64,000 nucleotides of DNA from Marinobacterium stanieri (GCF_900155945.1 NZ_FTMN01000002.1:372001-436000), one strand, 5' to 3'; shown: positions 30,434 through 38,960, numbered from the stretch's first letter. Notes: generated from the letters alone by a model not told the origin. Translations and numbers: made by a program.

Positions 30434-30591
30434 CACTCGAAATGATCATAACCCTGTACGTCGGCCTGCTCTGCCTGGTGGCCTTCTTCGCCGCAGGCTG
30501 GGCCGTCGCCACTGTCGGGTACTGCTTGCACGCACTCTGGCACCGCAAGCCCGTGCGCCCCGTCTTCAAAGCAATGTTGGAGGAATGGTGA
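30430..30591 (+). CDS. Small membrane protein (53 residues)
   Basis: ATG 30430 overlaps the previous stop (TGTCATGA) and the stop at 30589-30591 overlaps the next ATG. A hydrophobic segment covers residues 5-32 (MIITLYVGLLCLVAFFAAG), then a short basic tail (LWHRKPVRPV). Location and overlapping signals support expression as part of the early operon. Function unknown. Confidence 0.65.
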   Translation: MTLEMIITLYVGLLCLVAFFAAGWAVATVGYCLHALWHRKPVRPVFKAMLEEW

Positions 30592-30830
30592 TGCGTGATT
30601 CATTCGACACCCTGAAGAACCTGATTGACCAGGCGTATAGAAGCCGCACCGGAACAGCTTCATACAAGGCACTTCTGGGCTGCGCGTCAATTGACGTCGA
30701 GTTTAACGGCGGGCTGGCCTTCATCCATCACTGCGCTCCAGGCAAGAAGCCGCAGGAAATAACAACCAGCCAAGCGATAGCGCTGATTGAAGAAACCGAC
30801 ACCCTGCTTGAAGAGAGAGCATCCAAATGA
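30591..30830 (+). CDS. Small hypothetical early protein
   Basis: 79 residues from ATG 30591 (MRDSFDTLKNLIDQAYRSR). The longer frame starting at 30345 would overlap the two preceding genes and is rejected. The protein is helical with a short strand (SIDVEFNGGLAFIHH). It overlaps the next gene by 4 bp (ATGA at 30827). Confidence 0.6.
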   Translation: MRDSFDTLKNLIDQAYRSRTGTASYKALLGCASIDVEFNGGLAFIHHCAPGKKPQEITTSQAIALIEETDTLLEERASK

Positions 30831-31066
30831 ACCGCATCCAGACCCTACCCCGCACCACAGCCGCTATCCGCTACCGCCAGCGCGAACAGCTCACCGGTGG
30901 TGTGGTGGTCCTGAACAAAGGCATCCCCACTACGTGGCTGCCAAGCATGCCGCCGGCAAAAGACTGGCAGGAAGGCATTGAAGCTGTCGATGCAGACGGC
31001 AACGAATGGTCCGCCCAAGGCGGCAACGAAGACGGCGCAGAGTTCTGGCGCCAGCTCAACGGATAA
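30827..31066 (+). CDS. Small hypothetical early protein
   Basis: 79 residues, basic start MNRIQTLPRTTAAIRYRQRE and an acidic Trp-containing C-terminus. It overlaps its upstream gene by 4 bp. No family recognised. Confidence 0.6.
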   Translation: MNRIQTLPRTTAAIRYRQREQLTGGVVVLNKGIPTTWLPSMPPAKDWQEGIEAVDADGNEWSAQGGNEDGAEFWRQLNG

Positions 31067-31076
31067 GGAGAGCAGC

Positions 31077-31355
31077 ATGCAGTGCGAATGCCAAAGCCGA
31101 TTAAACGAGAAGATTTTGCAGGCCGTGAAAGCCAATTTGCCCAAAGGCTCACTGGAGCCAAAAGCCGAACTGGTTAACTACGCCTTCATCATGAACGGCA
31201 ACTCAATGGATACGCGAGTGTTTCTTGAATTCAGCGGTGAAGTCATGGTGCCCAAGCGTGGTGGCGGGCTCAAGAAGCAGAAGATCAAACAGAAGATAAC
31301 CACTGCATATTGCCCCTTCTGTGGCACACCTGCTGAAAATAAGGACAAGGAGTGA
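31077..31355 (+). CDS. Small zinc-binding-type early protein
   Basis: 92 residues from ATG 31077, with AAGGAGA just upstream. Cysteine pairs at the start (MQCECQS) and end (CPFCGTP) could form a zinc ribbon, and a Lys-rich stretch (GGGLKKQKIKQK) lies between. This ATG is chosen over a longer frame starting at 30978 because that overlaps the gene before it. Confidence 0.6.
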   Translation: MQCECQSRLNEKILQAVKANLPKGSLEPKAELVNYAFIMNGNSMDTRVFLEFSGEVMVPKRGGGLKKQKIKQKITTAYCPFCGTPAENKDKE

Positions 31356-31357
31356 TC

Positions 31358-32608
31358 ATGTTCAACCCCAAAAACGCAATCGCCTACCTGGTCAATGACC
31401 TGCCAGACGCCGAAACCCTGCAGTCGGCACTGGCTGAACACCCTTTCCGTCCACGCGGCAGCCAGGAACTCAGCAGCATGGGCTGGGCCACTCCCTGCAA
31501 AGACGCCACTGACGGCCTGGTATTCGACGCCCATGGCTGGCTGCTGATCGGCCTCAAGTACGAAGAAGCCGACCTGAAAGCCGCGGTCGTGCGTGAACAG
31601 CTGGCCAACAGAGTGGACGACATTGAGCAGGAAGAGTCCCGCAAGGTGTACCGCAAAGAAAAGCTGCAGCTGAAAGATGAAGTGGTACTGGACCTGCTGC
31701 CCCGGGCATTCAACACCCACCGCATGACCTACGCCCTGCTGAACCCAGAAAAGCCGTACCTGTTTATTGAAGCCACCAGCCACAAGCGTGCCGAAGAGCT
31801 GCTGAACGCCCTGCGCGAAGCCCTGGGAAGCCTCAAGGTTGCCCTGCCCCTGACATCGCTATCAGCAGACAAAGTCATGACAGGCTGGCTCACCGGCGAA
31901 CAGATGCCGAACGAATGGGCGCTGGGTGACGAATGCGAACTGCGCGACCCGATGGCCGAAGGCGGCAAGATCGCAGCCAGGGGCCAGGAGCTTATGAGCA
32001 AGGAGATCACCGCGCACATCGAAGGCGGCTACCTGGTGAAGCGCTTGGCGCTGGAGTATGGCCAGGTCATCGAATTCGTATTGCACGAAGACCTCAGCAT
32101 CCACCGCATCCGCCTGACTGAAGAGTTTCGCGACCAGATAGATGCAGACACCCCTGATGATGTTATCGCCGCTCTGGATGCCGCCGTGTGGCGCTGGGGC
32201 ACCGATCTGACCCGTCTGATGAACAGCCTGGTGGATGCGATGGGAGGCATTCCCGATCAGGATTCCTTCCAGCTGGTACAGGAGCAAGACGACATACCGG
32301 CCGGCCCCCTCACCCTGAGCGCCAGCGTAGGCAAGGCCAGTGAAAAAGCGGTGATGATCACCAGCAAGCTCTACCAGATGCGCCAGCAGCAGATTTTCCT
32401 TGGCGGTGAAGAACGCTTCAAACAAAGCGTTGAGCATTACCGCCCCATGTTCGAGCAGGTCATGGCCGATCAGAAGTGTGACCCGATCAAGGCGCTGATC
32501 ACCCTGCTCGATAACGCCAAAGGCCACCAGAACGAAGGCATGCTCATGCACGTGTTGAGCGCAGTTGCCTGCGAGCTGGCAGAACCTTCACTGGGAGAAG
32601 CAGCATGA
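31358..32608 (+). CDS. rdgC: RdgC-like recombination-associated protein with C-terminal extension
   Basis: 416 residues from ATG 31358, with AAGGAG 5 bp upstream. MFNPKNAIAYLV at the start and the body (LPRAFNTHRMTYALLN, ...KVMTGWLTGEQMPNEWALGDECELRD, ...IHRIRLTEEFRDQI) match RdgC, a DNA-binding ring protein that modulates RecA and gene conversion. Host RdgC is about 300 residues; here about 115 extra residues (from about residue 300) form a mainly helical tail. It is coupled to the next gene by 4 bp. Phage-borne RdgC may inhibit RecA loading or replace a recombination gene, which this phage otherwise lacks. Confidence 0.9.
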   Translation: MFNPKNAIAYLVNDLPDAETLQSALAEHPFRPRGSQELSSMGWATPCKDATDGLVFDAHGWLLIGLKYEEADLKAAVVREQLANRVDDIEQEESRKVYRKEKLQLKDEVVLDLLPRAFNTHRMTYALLNPEKPYLFIEATSHKRAEELLNALREALGSLKVALPLTSLSADKVMTGWLTGEQMPNEWALGDECELRDPMAEGGKIAARGQELMSKEITAHIEGGYLVKRLALEYGQVIEFVLHEDLSIHRIRLTEEFRDQIDADTPDDVIAALDAAVWRWGTDLTRLMNSLVDAMGGIPDQDSFQLVQEQDDIPAGPLTLSASVGKASEKAVMITSKLYQMRQQQIFLGGEERFKQSVEHYRPMFEQVMADQKCDPIKALITLLDNAKGHQNEGMLMHVLSAVACELAEPSLGEAA

Positions 32609-33105
32609 ACCCGATGAACCAATACCCGCCACGCCCTACAATGACGGATGAAATCCTAGAGCCGGTTGTAGTGGCCTTTATCGCTACCAATCCAGAGTTT
32701 GCTAAGCGTTGTGGCCCAGATAGCGTTCAAGACATTGTGGATGCTTACTCACTCAGTGCTGACGGCTTCGAGCTTTGCAAATACCTTGAGCGCGATCATG
32801 GCTGGGACACATCCCGCGAAGACATGGACACGCTTGATGAACTGGGCTCAGACGTGCGTGCCAGGCTCAAGCAGCTTGAGCAGGAGTGGATGACACACAA
32901 CAACATCAAGCCGCCCTACCCAATCGGCACAAAGGTGAAATGTAACAGCCGCCGTGACATTGGCTTCATCGACAGCATCTGTGAATACCATCCTGGTCGT
33001 TTCCTGGTAAGGCCAGAAGCACCAAGCGACGTCGACAGGAAGCACAGCATGCGCTGGGTCTGCAAATTCGAGGAAGTCGAACCTGTCAGCGAGGCCTCAG
33101 CATGA
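32605..33105 (+). CDS. Hypothetical early protein
   Basis: 166 residues. The N-terminal two-thirds is helical; the C-terminus has a KVKCNSRRDIGFIDSICEYHPGRF segment resembling a small SH3-like or tail domain. It overlaps RdgC and the following gene by 4 bp each. No function assigned. Confidence 0.6.
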   Translation: MNPMNQYPPRPTMTDEILEPVVVAFIATNPEFAKRCGPDSVQDIVDAYSLSADGFELCKYLERDHGWDTSREDMDTLDELGSDVRARLKQLEQEWMTHNNIKPPYPIGTKVKCNSRRDIGFIDSICEYHPGRFLVRPEAPSDVDRKHSMRWVCKFEEVEPVSEASA

Positions 33106-33284
33106 ACCTCTACTCCATCATCCTGCGCTTCCGCGCCGACCCAAGCCCGACCAGCCCCGCCACCGGCATGCGTCGGGTAACCGTCCGCGCCAGCAGCGTC
33201 AGCAATGCAATCAAGCAGGCAATGGCCGGCTATACCGGCCCCTGGTTTGTCCGTGGAACCGTCGTGAGAGGTAAGCAGGGATGA
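33102..33284 (+). CDS. Small early protein
   Basis: 60 residues, basic (MNLYSIILRFRADPSPTSP, then RRVTVRASSVSNAIKQAM). The strand-helix pattern is common for phage small proteins that bind nucleic acid. It overlaps both neighbours by 4 bp. Confidence 0.6.
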   Translation: MNLYSIILRFRADPSPTSPATGMRRVTVRASSVSNAIKQAMAGYTGPWFVRGTVVRGKQG

Positions 33285-33544
33285 ACAAGCAACTGCGCCA
33301 GCGCCTGGAGAAAACTATCCAGATCGCCCAGAGCATGCTCAAGGAAGAAGAATTCCACGTCTCCAACTCCGAGATCGACTGCGTTCCAGTACCCGTGACA
33401 ACCAAAACGGCGGCCAAAACAAAGCGCTGGGTACTGAAGCGTGGTGCCAAGCGTGTGGGCACCTGGACATTCCAGATCGCAACCGGCGGCAAAGCCCACG
33501 GTGATCTGTATCTCGAAACCAGCTTCAAACGGGAGGCAGTATGA
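33281..33544 (+). CDS. Small basic early protein
   Basis: 87 residues, MNKQLRQRLEKTIQIAQSM start, a strongly basic middle (RWVLKRGAKRVG) and no membrane segment. It overlaps both neighbours by 4 bp. Function unknown. Confidence 0.6.
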   Translation: MNKQLRQRLEKTIQIAQSMLKEEEFHVSNSEIDCVPVPVTTKTAAKTKRWVLKRGAKRVGTWTFQIATGGKAHGDLYLETSFKREAV

Positions 33545-34470
33545 CTGCTCAAGCCCAACACCGCGATCCCAGAAACGCCGATCTGGCCACTGCGCTGGAA
33601 CAGTTCGAAATCGACAACCTGAAAGAGCAGCTGCGCCAGCAGCGCATTACTCATACCGAAGAGCTCAGCGCCGCCAAGCGCGAAGCAGAGCAGGATCCAC
33701 TGGAACGCATGATCGATCGCTGGAACGGGTACCCCGGAGCAATCGAGCGCGCCAGAAGTGCCGAGGCCGAACTGGCCAAGGCTCGCGCCGAACACGCCAG
33801 CGTCACGGACACCCTGAATGTCGTGGCCGACAACTGCGCCAAGTACGAACAGCTGGCCGACCAGTACAAAGACCAGTGCGAAAAAATGCTGGCCAAGAAC
33901 AACGGCAACGTCGAACGGGCCAATGATGCGATTAGCCGTCTGCAGCAGCAGGTACGTGAACTGAACAACCAGCTGCGCATCTACCGCGAAATGAACCCCG
34001 ACAAGCTAAAGAAGCAGGTCAAAAGGCTACAGGACAAGAACAAGGAACTGACCGCCCGCAACGAAACCGCCGTCAAGAACGCCGAGCAGGCCAAGAAAGA
34101 AAAGGCTCAGCTTGCCCGGGAGCTGCAGGCTACCCGGCAGATGAATCGAGACCTCAAAGACTCCCTGGACGACATGGAAAAGATCGCCGAGGGCACCCTC
34201 GATGCCAACGAATGCCGCTACGCCTACCAGGACGAAACCTGGGGTATCACTGGTCACGACCGCAACACGCAGGATCTGATCTTCATCGAACACCTGCCCA
34301 CTGGTCAGCGCCGGGTACTCAGCCGCACCACCGGCGATGTAATGCGCACCGAGCCGATCCCATCATCGATTAAAGCCCTGGCAAAACAGTGGGTGGAGAA
34401 ATACGCCCAGCTTCATGACGCCATCGACAGCCTGTGTGAACCTGCACCCAGCCAACAAGAGGACTCCTGA
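33541..34470 (+). CDS. Coiled-coil early protein
   Basis: 309 residues. Residues about 20-215 are a long charged coiled coil (Glu/Lys/Gln/Ala heptads); residues about 225-275 (RYAYQDETWGITGHDRN, IFIEHLPTGQRRVLSR) form a small beta domain, and the tail is helical. This is an unusual size for the early operon of a lambda-like phage. It might be a structural partner for RdgC or the replication genes. No family recognised. Confidence 0.6.
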   Translation: MTAQAQHRDPRNADLATALEQFEIDNLKEQLRQQRITHTEELSAAKREAEQDPLERMIDRWNGYPGAIERARSAEAELAKARAEHASVTDTLNVVADNCAKYEQLADQYKDQCEKMLAKNNGNVERANDAISRLQQQVRELNNQLRIYREMNPDKLKKQVKRLQDKNKELTARNETAVKNAEQAKKEKAQLARELQATRQMNRDLKDSLDDMEKIAEGTLDANECRYAYQDETWGITGHDRNTQDLIFIEHLPTGQRRVLSRTTGDVMRTEPIPSSIKALAKQWVEKYAQLHDAIDSLCEPAPSQQEDS

Positions 34471-34667
34471 TGGAACAGCGCGAATTCCACCCTGCCACAG
34501 ATCTACCAGAGCGAGGCCAGCACCTGCTGATTGAACTGGCAGATGGAAGCGTGATCGATGGCATTCGCCCTCTGGTGGACGCCTCGCACCGAACCAACCC
34601 GGACTGGCGAGACATGAAGGGCAACCGACTGGACGCAAAGGAGATCACCCGATGGGCAATCAAGTAA
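34470..34667 (+). CDS. Small hypothetical early protein
   Basis: 65 residues (MEQREFHPATDLPERGQHLL), with ATG at the stop of the coiled-coil gene and a 16-bp overlap with the next gene. It is mostly beta with a Trp-containing C-terminus. Unknown. Confidence 0.55.
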   Translation: MEQREFHPATDLPERGQHLLIELADGSVIDGIRPLVDASHRTNPDWRDMKGNRLDAKEITRWAIK

Positions 34668-35203
34668 GCCGCATGGACATTATTGGCCAGAACGGTAATG
34701 ACGGACTGGCGTACTTGGAAGACGTAGGTGACGAACAGCAGCATGTTGGCAGCAGTCAGACTGAGATCGAGGCGATTCCGGCAATCATGACAGGCGTACC
34801 GCCAAAGGGTGCAACGCATTGGTATGCCGGTTCAAACCTGATGCCTCAAGGTTGGTACAAGTTGGACGGTACCGGCTGGTGGTTCCACGGCCGTTACAGT
34901 GACCACTGGGCGCGGGCCGAAACCGTGCCAAAGGGTGAAAAAATGGAGCGCTTGGTGCCTGACCATATCGGTGACACCACCGAAGAGGTCAAACCGGTAC
35001 GGGCGCTCGACACACAAGAGGGCGGCAACCATTACAAGTCCCTGAAGATCCAGCCGGTCGAGTACATCCACGCCAACGGTATCGGTTACTTCGAGGGCTG
35101 CGTGATCAAGTACGTCACCCGCTGGCGATCCAAAAACGGCATCGAAGATCTGCGCAAAGCCCAGCACTTCATCCACCTACTTATCGAATTGGAGTCTCAG
35201 TAG
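34652..35203 (+). CDS. DUF3310 (SaV-like) phage protein
   Basis: 183 residues. The C-terminal 65 residues (GGNHYKSLKIQPVEYIHANG, ...VIKYVTRWRSKNGIEDLRKA) are the DUF3310 domain, common in phage genomes and called a putative nucleotide kinase-like or SaV protein. The N-terminal 110 residues are unrelated and include W-rich segments. The stop abuts the GTG start of the next gene. Confidence 0.8.
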   Translation: MGNQVSRMDIIGQNGNDGLAYLEDVGDEQQHVGSSQTEIEAIPAIMTGVPPKGATHWYAGSNLMPQGWYKLDGTGWWFHGRYSDHWARAETVPKGEKMERLVPDHIGDTTEEVKPVRALDTQEGGNHYKSLKIQPVEYIHANGIGYFEGCVIKYVTRWRSKNGIEDLRKAQHFIHLLIELESQ

Positions 35204-35457
35204 TGAAAAACAAACTATCAGACCTGAATGACCACCTGTTTGCCCAACTTGAGCGCCTGGGTGATGAAAGCCTGAAAGGTGATGCACTGGCCAACGAAGT
35301 AGACCGGTCACGCGCAGTCACCAGTGTTGCAAAAGAGATCATCAGCAACGCGTCACTTCAGCTCGATGCCGTCAAGCTGAAGGCAGAGTACATGGGGCTC
35401 AAGCAGGATGACGTTCCTCTCCTGCTCAATGGAAAAGGTGACGGCGATGGTGCGTAA
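35203..35457 (+). CDS. Small conserved phage protein
   Basis: 84 residues, GTG start right at the DUF3310 stop. The sequence SDLNDHLFAQLERLGDESL, then ...EVDRSRAVTSVAKEIISNA..., is a helical pattern seen in small early proteins of lambdoid and Mu-like phages. It overlaps the HNH gene start. Confidence 0.6.
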   Translation: MKNKLSDLNDHLFAQLERLGDESLKGDALANEVDRSRAVTSVAKEIISNASLQLDAVKLKAEYMGLKQDDVPLLLNGKGDGDGA

Positions 35458-36487
35458 ACAATACACCCAGGAACAGCTCGACTTTCTGCAAGCAGGATTC
35501 CGCAAATGGGGATACGACCAGCTGACTGCAGAGTTCAACCAACAGTTCGGTACCGACAAAACCATTAGCCAAATCCGCTCAACAGTGAAAAACAAGGGTT
35601 ACAAATGCGGCCGTGGTACTGGTGATCTGAAGCGCGGCCGATCTGAACTGTTTACTCAGCAGCAGATTGATTGGCTGCGTGAAAATTACCCACGTATGGA
35701 CCGCACAGAGATCACCGACACCTTTAATAGCACCTTTGGAACCAGCCTATCCAAAAGCCAGATCGTTGCGTTCTTGAAGCGAAACAAGATCAAAAGTGGC
35801 CGCACTGGCCACTGGGGAACAAAGCCGGGCTGGAACGCTGGCACAGCAGGTAAAGGGATCTGCAAACCGAATAAGGGCAGCTTCAAGCCAGGCCTGGTGC
35901 CGCCCAACATAACGCCCATGTATACCGAGCGCACAAACAAGTCCGGATACATCGAAATTAAGGTGCCGATCGCCAACCCATATAACAAACAGAAAACGCG
36001 CTATATGCCAAAACACCGTTGGTTATGGATGCAAAAGCATGGAGACATACCACGCACCCATGCAGTCATTTTCAAAGATGGCGATCGAACCAACTTTGAT
36101 GATGACAACCTTGCGCTGGTAACCAGGCGACAGCTGTCCATGTTGAACATTCGTAACTACTTCGAAGCACCGGCAGAACTCAAAGAATCAATCTGGCACC
36201 TGGTAATGCTTGAGAGCGCCGTTATAGGAAGCGAGTTAGCCGATAGTGACAAGTCGCATCAGCAACTCGTTCAGGAAGCCATAAAGCAACCCCGCACAAC
36301 CCGGGAGATTTCCGATATCACGGGCGTGCATCAAACGCAGGTGGCCACCCTGCTCTGCCTGCTACAAAAACGTGAACGGGCCAAGGTCATCGGCAGCCGT
36401 CAGGGCGTAAGTGGGCGTCATCTGAAGATCTGGATTGCTTCCAATAGCCACCTAGTAGGCGCAAAAGGACATGAGGAACTGCACTGA
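35447..36487 (+). CDS. HNH endonuclease with N-terminal HTH repeats
   Basis: 346 residues from ATG 35447. Two N-terminal DNA-binding repeats (YTQEQLDFLQAGFRKWGYDQL, then LFTQQQIDWLRENYPRMDRTE) with Myb-like spacing are followed by the HNH_3-type core (KHRWLWMQKHGDIPRTHAVIF, DGDRTNFDDDNLALV). A C-terminal winged helix (residues about 285-335, ...TTREISDITGVHQTQVATLL) may add DNA binding. Free-standing HNH proteins of this kind are homing-type endonucleases in phages. Its stop abuts the next gene's start. Confidence 0.85.
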   Translation: MVRKQYTQEQLDFLQAGFRKWGYDQLTAEFNQQFGTDKTISQIRSTVKNKGYKCGRGTGDLKRGRSELFTQQQIDWLRENYPRMDRTEITDTFNSTFGTSLSKSQIVAFLKRNKIKSGRTGHWGTKPGWNAGTAGKGICKPNKGSFKPGLVPPNITPMYTERTNKSGYIEIKVPIANPYNKQKTRYMPKHRWLWMQKHGDIPRTHAVIFKDGDRTNFDDDNLALVTRRQLSMLNIRNYFEAPAELKESIWHLVMLESAVIGSELADSDKSHQQLVQEAIKQPRTTREISDITGVHQTQVATLLCLLQKRERAKVIGSRQGVSGRHLKIWIASNSHLVGAKGHEELH

Positions 36488-36747
36488 TGCTGAAACAAAA
36501 ACGCAAAGCCCTGCAGGCCTACGCCCCAGAACCCCAGCAACTGGAGCGCCAGCAGAACCACTCAGTCATTGCCCAGTGCCTGGCCTTCATCGCCGGCCAC
36601 AAACCGAACGGCATCAGCTTCCAAGTAGACGAAGCCGGAGTCAGCGCCAGCATGGGTACCGAGCGCTTCACCCTACACCCCAACCGCTTCGAGCTGCAGT
36701 CAGACATCGAAGCCCTATGCCGCATGGCAGACCGGAGGATTCGATGA
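36487..36747 (+). CDS. Hypothetical early protein
   Basis: 86 residues (MLKQKRKALQAYAPEPQQLE), ending with a mixed helix-strand region (GISFQVDEAGVSASMG). Its start overlaps the HNH stop and its stop the next start. No family recognised. Confidence 0.55.
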   Translation: MLKQKRKALQAYAPEPQQLERQQNHSVIAQCLAFIAGHKPNGISFQVDEAGVSASMGTERFTLHPNRFELQSDIEALCRMADRRIR

Positions 36748-37406
36748 CGACTGATAACCGACAGGCAATCATCCACTTGGCGCACGACGCCCTGGCATTC
36801 GCTGACCAGATCAGTACCGACTGGCCTGCAGAAAAGCAGCTGACCCATCTGCGTGAGCAGATAGCTCTGGCCCGTAAGCACCTGGAGTCAGAGCCTGATG
36901 ATGCCATCAAGCAGGTTCAGGCAGATGCTGTAATGCATTTCATGGCCACACCGGTCGGCGCTTATGAAGCCGGCTTCGTGGATACGCCCCTCTGCACCAT
37001 CGCAGAGCTGTACCAGGTTGCCCGCAATCATGTGAAAGACAACTACGGCGTTGAAACCAGGTCGCTGGCTGAAGAGATGGGCGAGAACTTTGCGCGGGAG
37101 TGCATGGGGCGACCGGCTGTGAATGATGTCATTAATGAGCGTCTGCGACAGGTAAACGCTGAAGGCTGGACACCGGAGCATGATGATCAGTACGGAATGG
37201 GTGATATGGCTGAAGCTGCCGCTTGCTACGCAGTATCAACAAGCTTGAGTGATAGGCCCTGGGAGACGTATTGGCCGTGGGCGGATGAGTGGTGGAAACC
37301 CACAACTCCACGCCGCAACTTGGTCAAAGCCGGCGCTCTGATACTGGCAGAGATTGAGCGTCTTGATCGTGTAGAGCAAAAGGAAGGTGAGCAGCATGAA
37401 GCGTAA
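36744..37406 (+). CDS. Conserved phage protein (ead/Ea22-like position)
   Basis: 220 residues from ATG 36744; the longer reading frame from 36471 overlaps the previous gene entirely and is rejected. The C-terminal 95 residues (NDVINERLRQVNAEGWTPEHDD, GDMAEAAACYAV, LVKAGALILAEIERLDR) match a domain found in many phage early proteins. The N-terminal half is helical. Function unknown. Confidence 0.7.
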   Translation: MTTDNRQAIIHLAHDALAFADQISTDWPAEKQLTHLREQIALARKHLESEPDDAIKQVQADAVMHFMATPVGAYEAGFVDTPLCTIAELYQVARNHVKDNYGVETRSLAEEMGENFARECMGRPAVNDVINERLRQVNAEGWTPEHDDQYGMGDMAEAAACYAVSTSLSDRPWETYWPWADEWWKPTTPRRNLVKAGALILAEIERLDRVEQKEGEQHEA

Positions 37407-38061
37407 CGTATTCCAAGACGGAAACGGCTCAGGACTGGTGATGATTGAAGGCCTGGGCGAGTACGTGCCGGTGGCTCAGCTGGCTGAGCTTGAGCAGCGC
37501 ATTGCTGACCAGAAACGTCTTACCAAAGAGCTGGACATTGCCATGAACGGGGAGGATGCGGCAGAGCAAGCAAGCCTGTGTGACTTGGTAGCCCAGGCAA
37601 AAAACTCTGAAAGCCGCACTCACATAATCTCACCACAGGTGTTTGAGGATGCGCTGAAAGAGCGCGATCAGTTGATGTTGGCGCTTAGCGAGAGGCTGCC
37701 TCACCCGGATGATATGGCTGTTGAAATGTTTGCCATGGCCATGCGCGAAAAGATGGCTCAGAAGCGTGAAGAGGGTCGATTCGGCTGGTCTGATACCTCA
37801 ATCTGCACACATGAATTATTGAATAAGTTGCTGTGCGGCCACGTCGATAAAGGCGATCCGGTTGATGTTGGAAATTTCGCAATGATGCTGTGGCATCGAC
37901 ATGAGAGAACAAGCCTCGCCGCCCACGATGCCGAGGTGATTGAGTACTTCAAGAATGAGCTGGTGAAGTCGGTAAAGCCGATCTTCAGGCCACACATTGA
38001 AGGTGTCTGTGCTGTGGTTCAGCAGCAGATCACCCAGCAGGCCAAGGAGGTGCAGTCGTGA
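37396..38061 (+). CDS. Conserved helical early protein
   Basis: 221 residues from ATG 37396 (KEGEQHEA ends the gene before it). GTG 37387 is an alternative start. The protein is helical with no membrane segment; the N-terminal part includes a VPVAQLAELEQRI coiled coil. Such genes occur next to phage MazG-like genes. Overlaps the next start by 4 bp. Confidence 0.6.
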   Translation: MKRNVFQDGNGSGLVMIEGLGEYVPVAQLAELEQRIADQKRLTKELDIAMNGEDAAEQASLCDLVAQAKNSESRTHIISPQVFEDALKERDQLMLALSERLPHPDDMAVEMFAMAMREKMAQKREEGRFGWSDTSICTHELLNKLLCGHVDKGDPVDVGNFAMMLWHRHERTSLAAHDAEVIEYFKNELVKSVKPIFRPHIEGVCAVVQQQITQQAKEVQS

Positions 38062-38417
38062 CCAACTTCACTCCTACTCAGCTCATAGCTATTGATCAGA
38101 CTGTTTCGGCGTGGGGTTTGGATAAGTCCATTCAGCGTGCCGGTGAAGAGCTCCTTGAACTGGGCCTGGCTCTACAGCACTTCAATCGAAACAAAGTTGG
38201 CAAGGAAGTTGTGCTGAACGAAATGGCTGACGTACGCATTGTCCTCCAGCACCTCGAATTCATATTCGGGAATTATCAGACTCAGCTGGATGCCAAGGTG
38301 CTTAAGGGCTGCAGCCAACAGCAAGAGAGCGATAGCTGCGAATTGGAGTGCGGCGCACACGGTACATTCTGCCGATGCAAAGCGGAAGCAGATCTGGCCG
38401 AGGAGGCGCAGTCGTGA
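38058..38417 (+). CDS. MazG-like NTP pyrophosphatase-type protein
   Basis: 119 residues, GTG start at 38058. RAGEELLELGLALQHFNR and VVLNEMADVRIVLQHLEF give the EExxEL and ExxDV patterns of the all-alpha MazG-like NTP pyrophosphatase fold. A short Cys-rich C-terminus (CSQQQESDSCELEC) is added. It could hydrolyse nucleotides to modulate host physiology during infection. Confidence 0.78.
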   Translation: MTNFTPTQLIAIDQTVSAWGLDKSIQRAGEELLELGLALQHFNRNKVGKEVVLNEMADVRIVLQHLEFIFGNYQTQLDAKVLKGCSQQQESDSCELECGAHGTFCRCKAEADLAEEAQS

Positions 38418-38569
38418 AGTGGTCATACCCTGCGGCAATTGCCGGAATAGCTTTTTTTGCTGGATGGCTTGGGGCGGAGGGCTCTACAGCAGAGATGACC
38501 ATTCACCTGGTGACGGTCGTTATCCTTTCAGTAGTCGGTATGAAAACAATCATGAGGAGCAGCCAATGA
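38414..38569 (+). CDS. Small membrane protein (51 residues)
   Basis: GTG 38414 overlaps the MazG-like stop; the stop overlaps the next ATG (CAATGA). Two hydrophobic stretches (residues 5-20, AAIAGIAFFAGWLG, and 29-44, TIHLVTVVILSVVGM) suggest two membrane segments. Unknown function. Confidence 0.6.
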   Translation: MKWSYPAAIAGIAFFAGWLGAEGSTAEMTIHLVTVVILSVVGMKTIMRSSQ

Positions 38570-38748
38570 AGAAGTCCAAGCTCGCCCTCGCCGTAGCCGG
38601 GGCAATGACTGCCGGCTTCAGAGCTCCAGTTACAGCCCAGGCTGATGCCGCACTCTACGGCAGCTTGCGGCCAAAGCTGCGCCCTGCCCAGCCTCAATAC
38701 TGGGATTGGCGCCAAGTATCAAAAGACATGAATCGGAGGAAGCAATGA
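38566..38748 (+). CDS. Secreted peptide resembling a porin N-terminus
   Basis: 60 residues, ATG 38566. It begins with a signal peptide (MKKSKLALAVAGAMTAGFRAP, cleavage after AQA) and then ADAALYGSLRPKLRP, which looks like the first beta strand of a Gram-negative general porin (ATLYGSLR-type). The frame ends after about 35 further residues with no barrel. Either a captured and truncated porin start or a small secreted phage peptide that mimics it. It is coupled to its neighbours by ATGA overlaps, so it is likely translated. Confidence 0.65.
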   Translation: MKKSKLALAVAGAMTAGFRAPVTAQADAALYGSLRPKLRPAQPQYWDWRQVSKDMNRRKQ

Positions 38749-38960
38749 GCGCAGCACTACAAATCACACACGCCGCACCCGTGGGCCGCTGGGTTCGCGC
38801 CTCCCTGCTGCCCAGCACCTGGGGGATCACCACAGAGGCCGCACGCAAGTACCGCGAGCGCGGCATCTGGCTGGAAGGCAAACACTGGCGTAAAGACCCC
38901 ACAGGGCGCGTTGTCTATAATTCAGCCGAAATCGATCAATGGTTTGAGACAGGACTGTGA
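38745..38960 (+). CDS. xis: Excisionase
   Basis: 71 residues from ATG 38745. The sequence (APVGRWVRASLLPSTWGITTEAARKYRERGIWLEGKHW) is the excisionase pattern of the DUF1233/Xis family, a small winged-helix DNA-bending protein that directs the integrase to excision. Its stop overlaps the GTG of the integrase, the usual xis-int coupling. Confidence 0.85.
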   Translation: MSAALQITHAAPVGRWVRASLLPSTWGITTEAARKYRERGIWLEGKHWRKDPTGRVVYNSAEIDQWFETGL

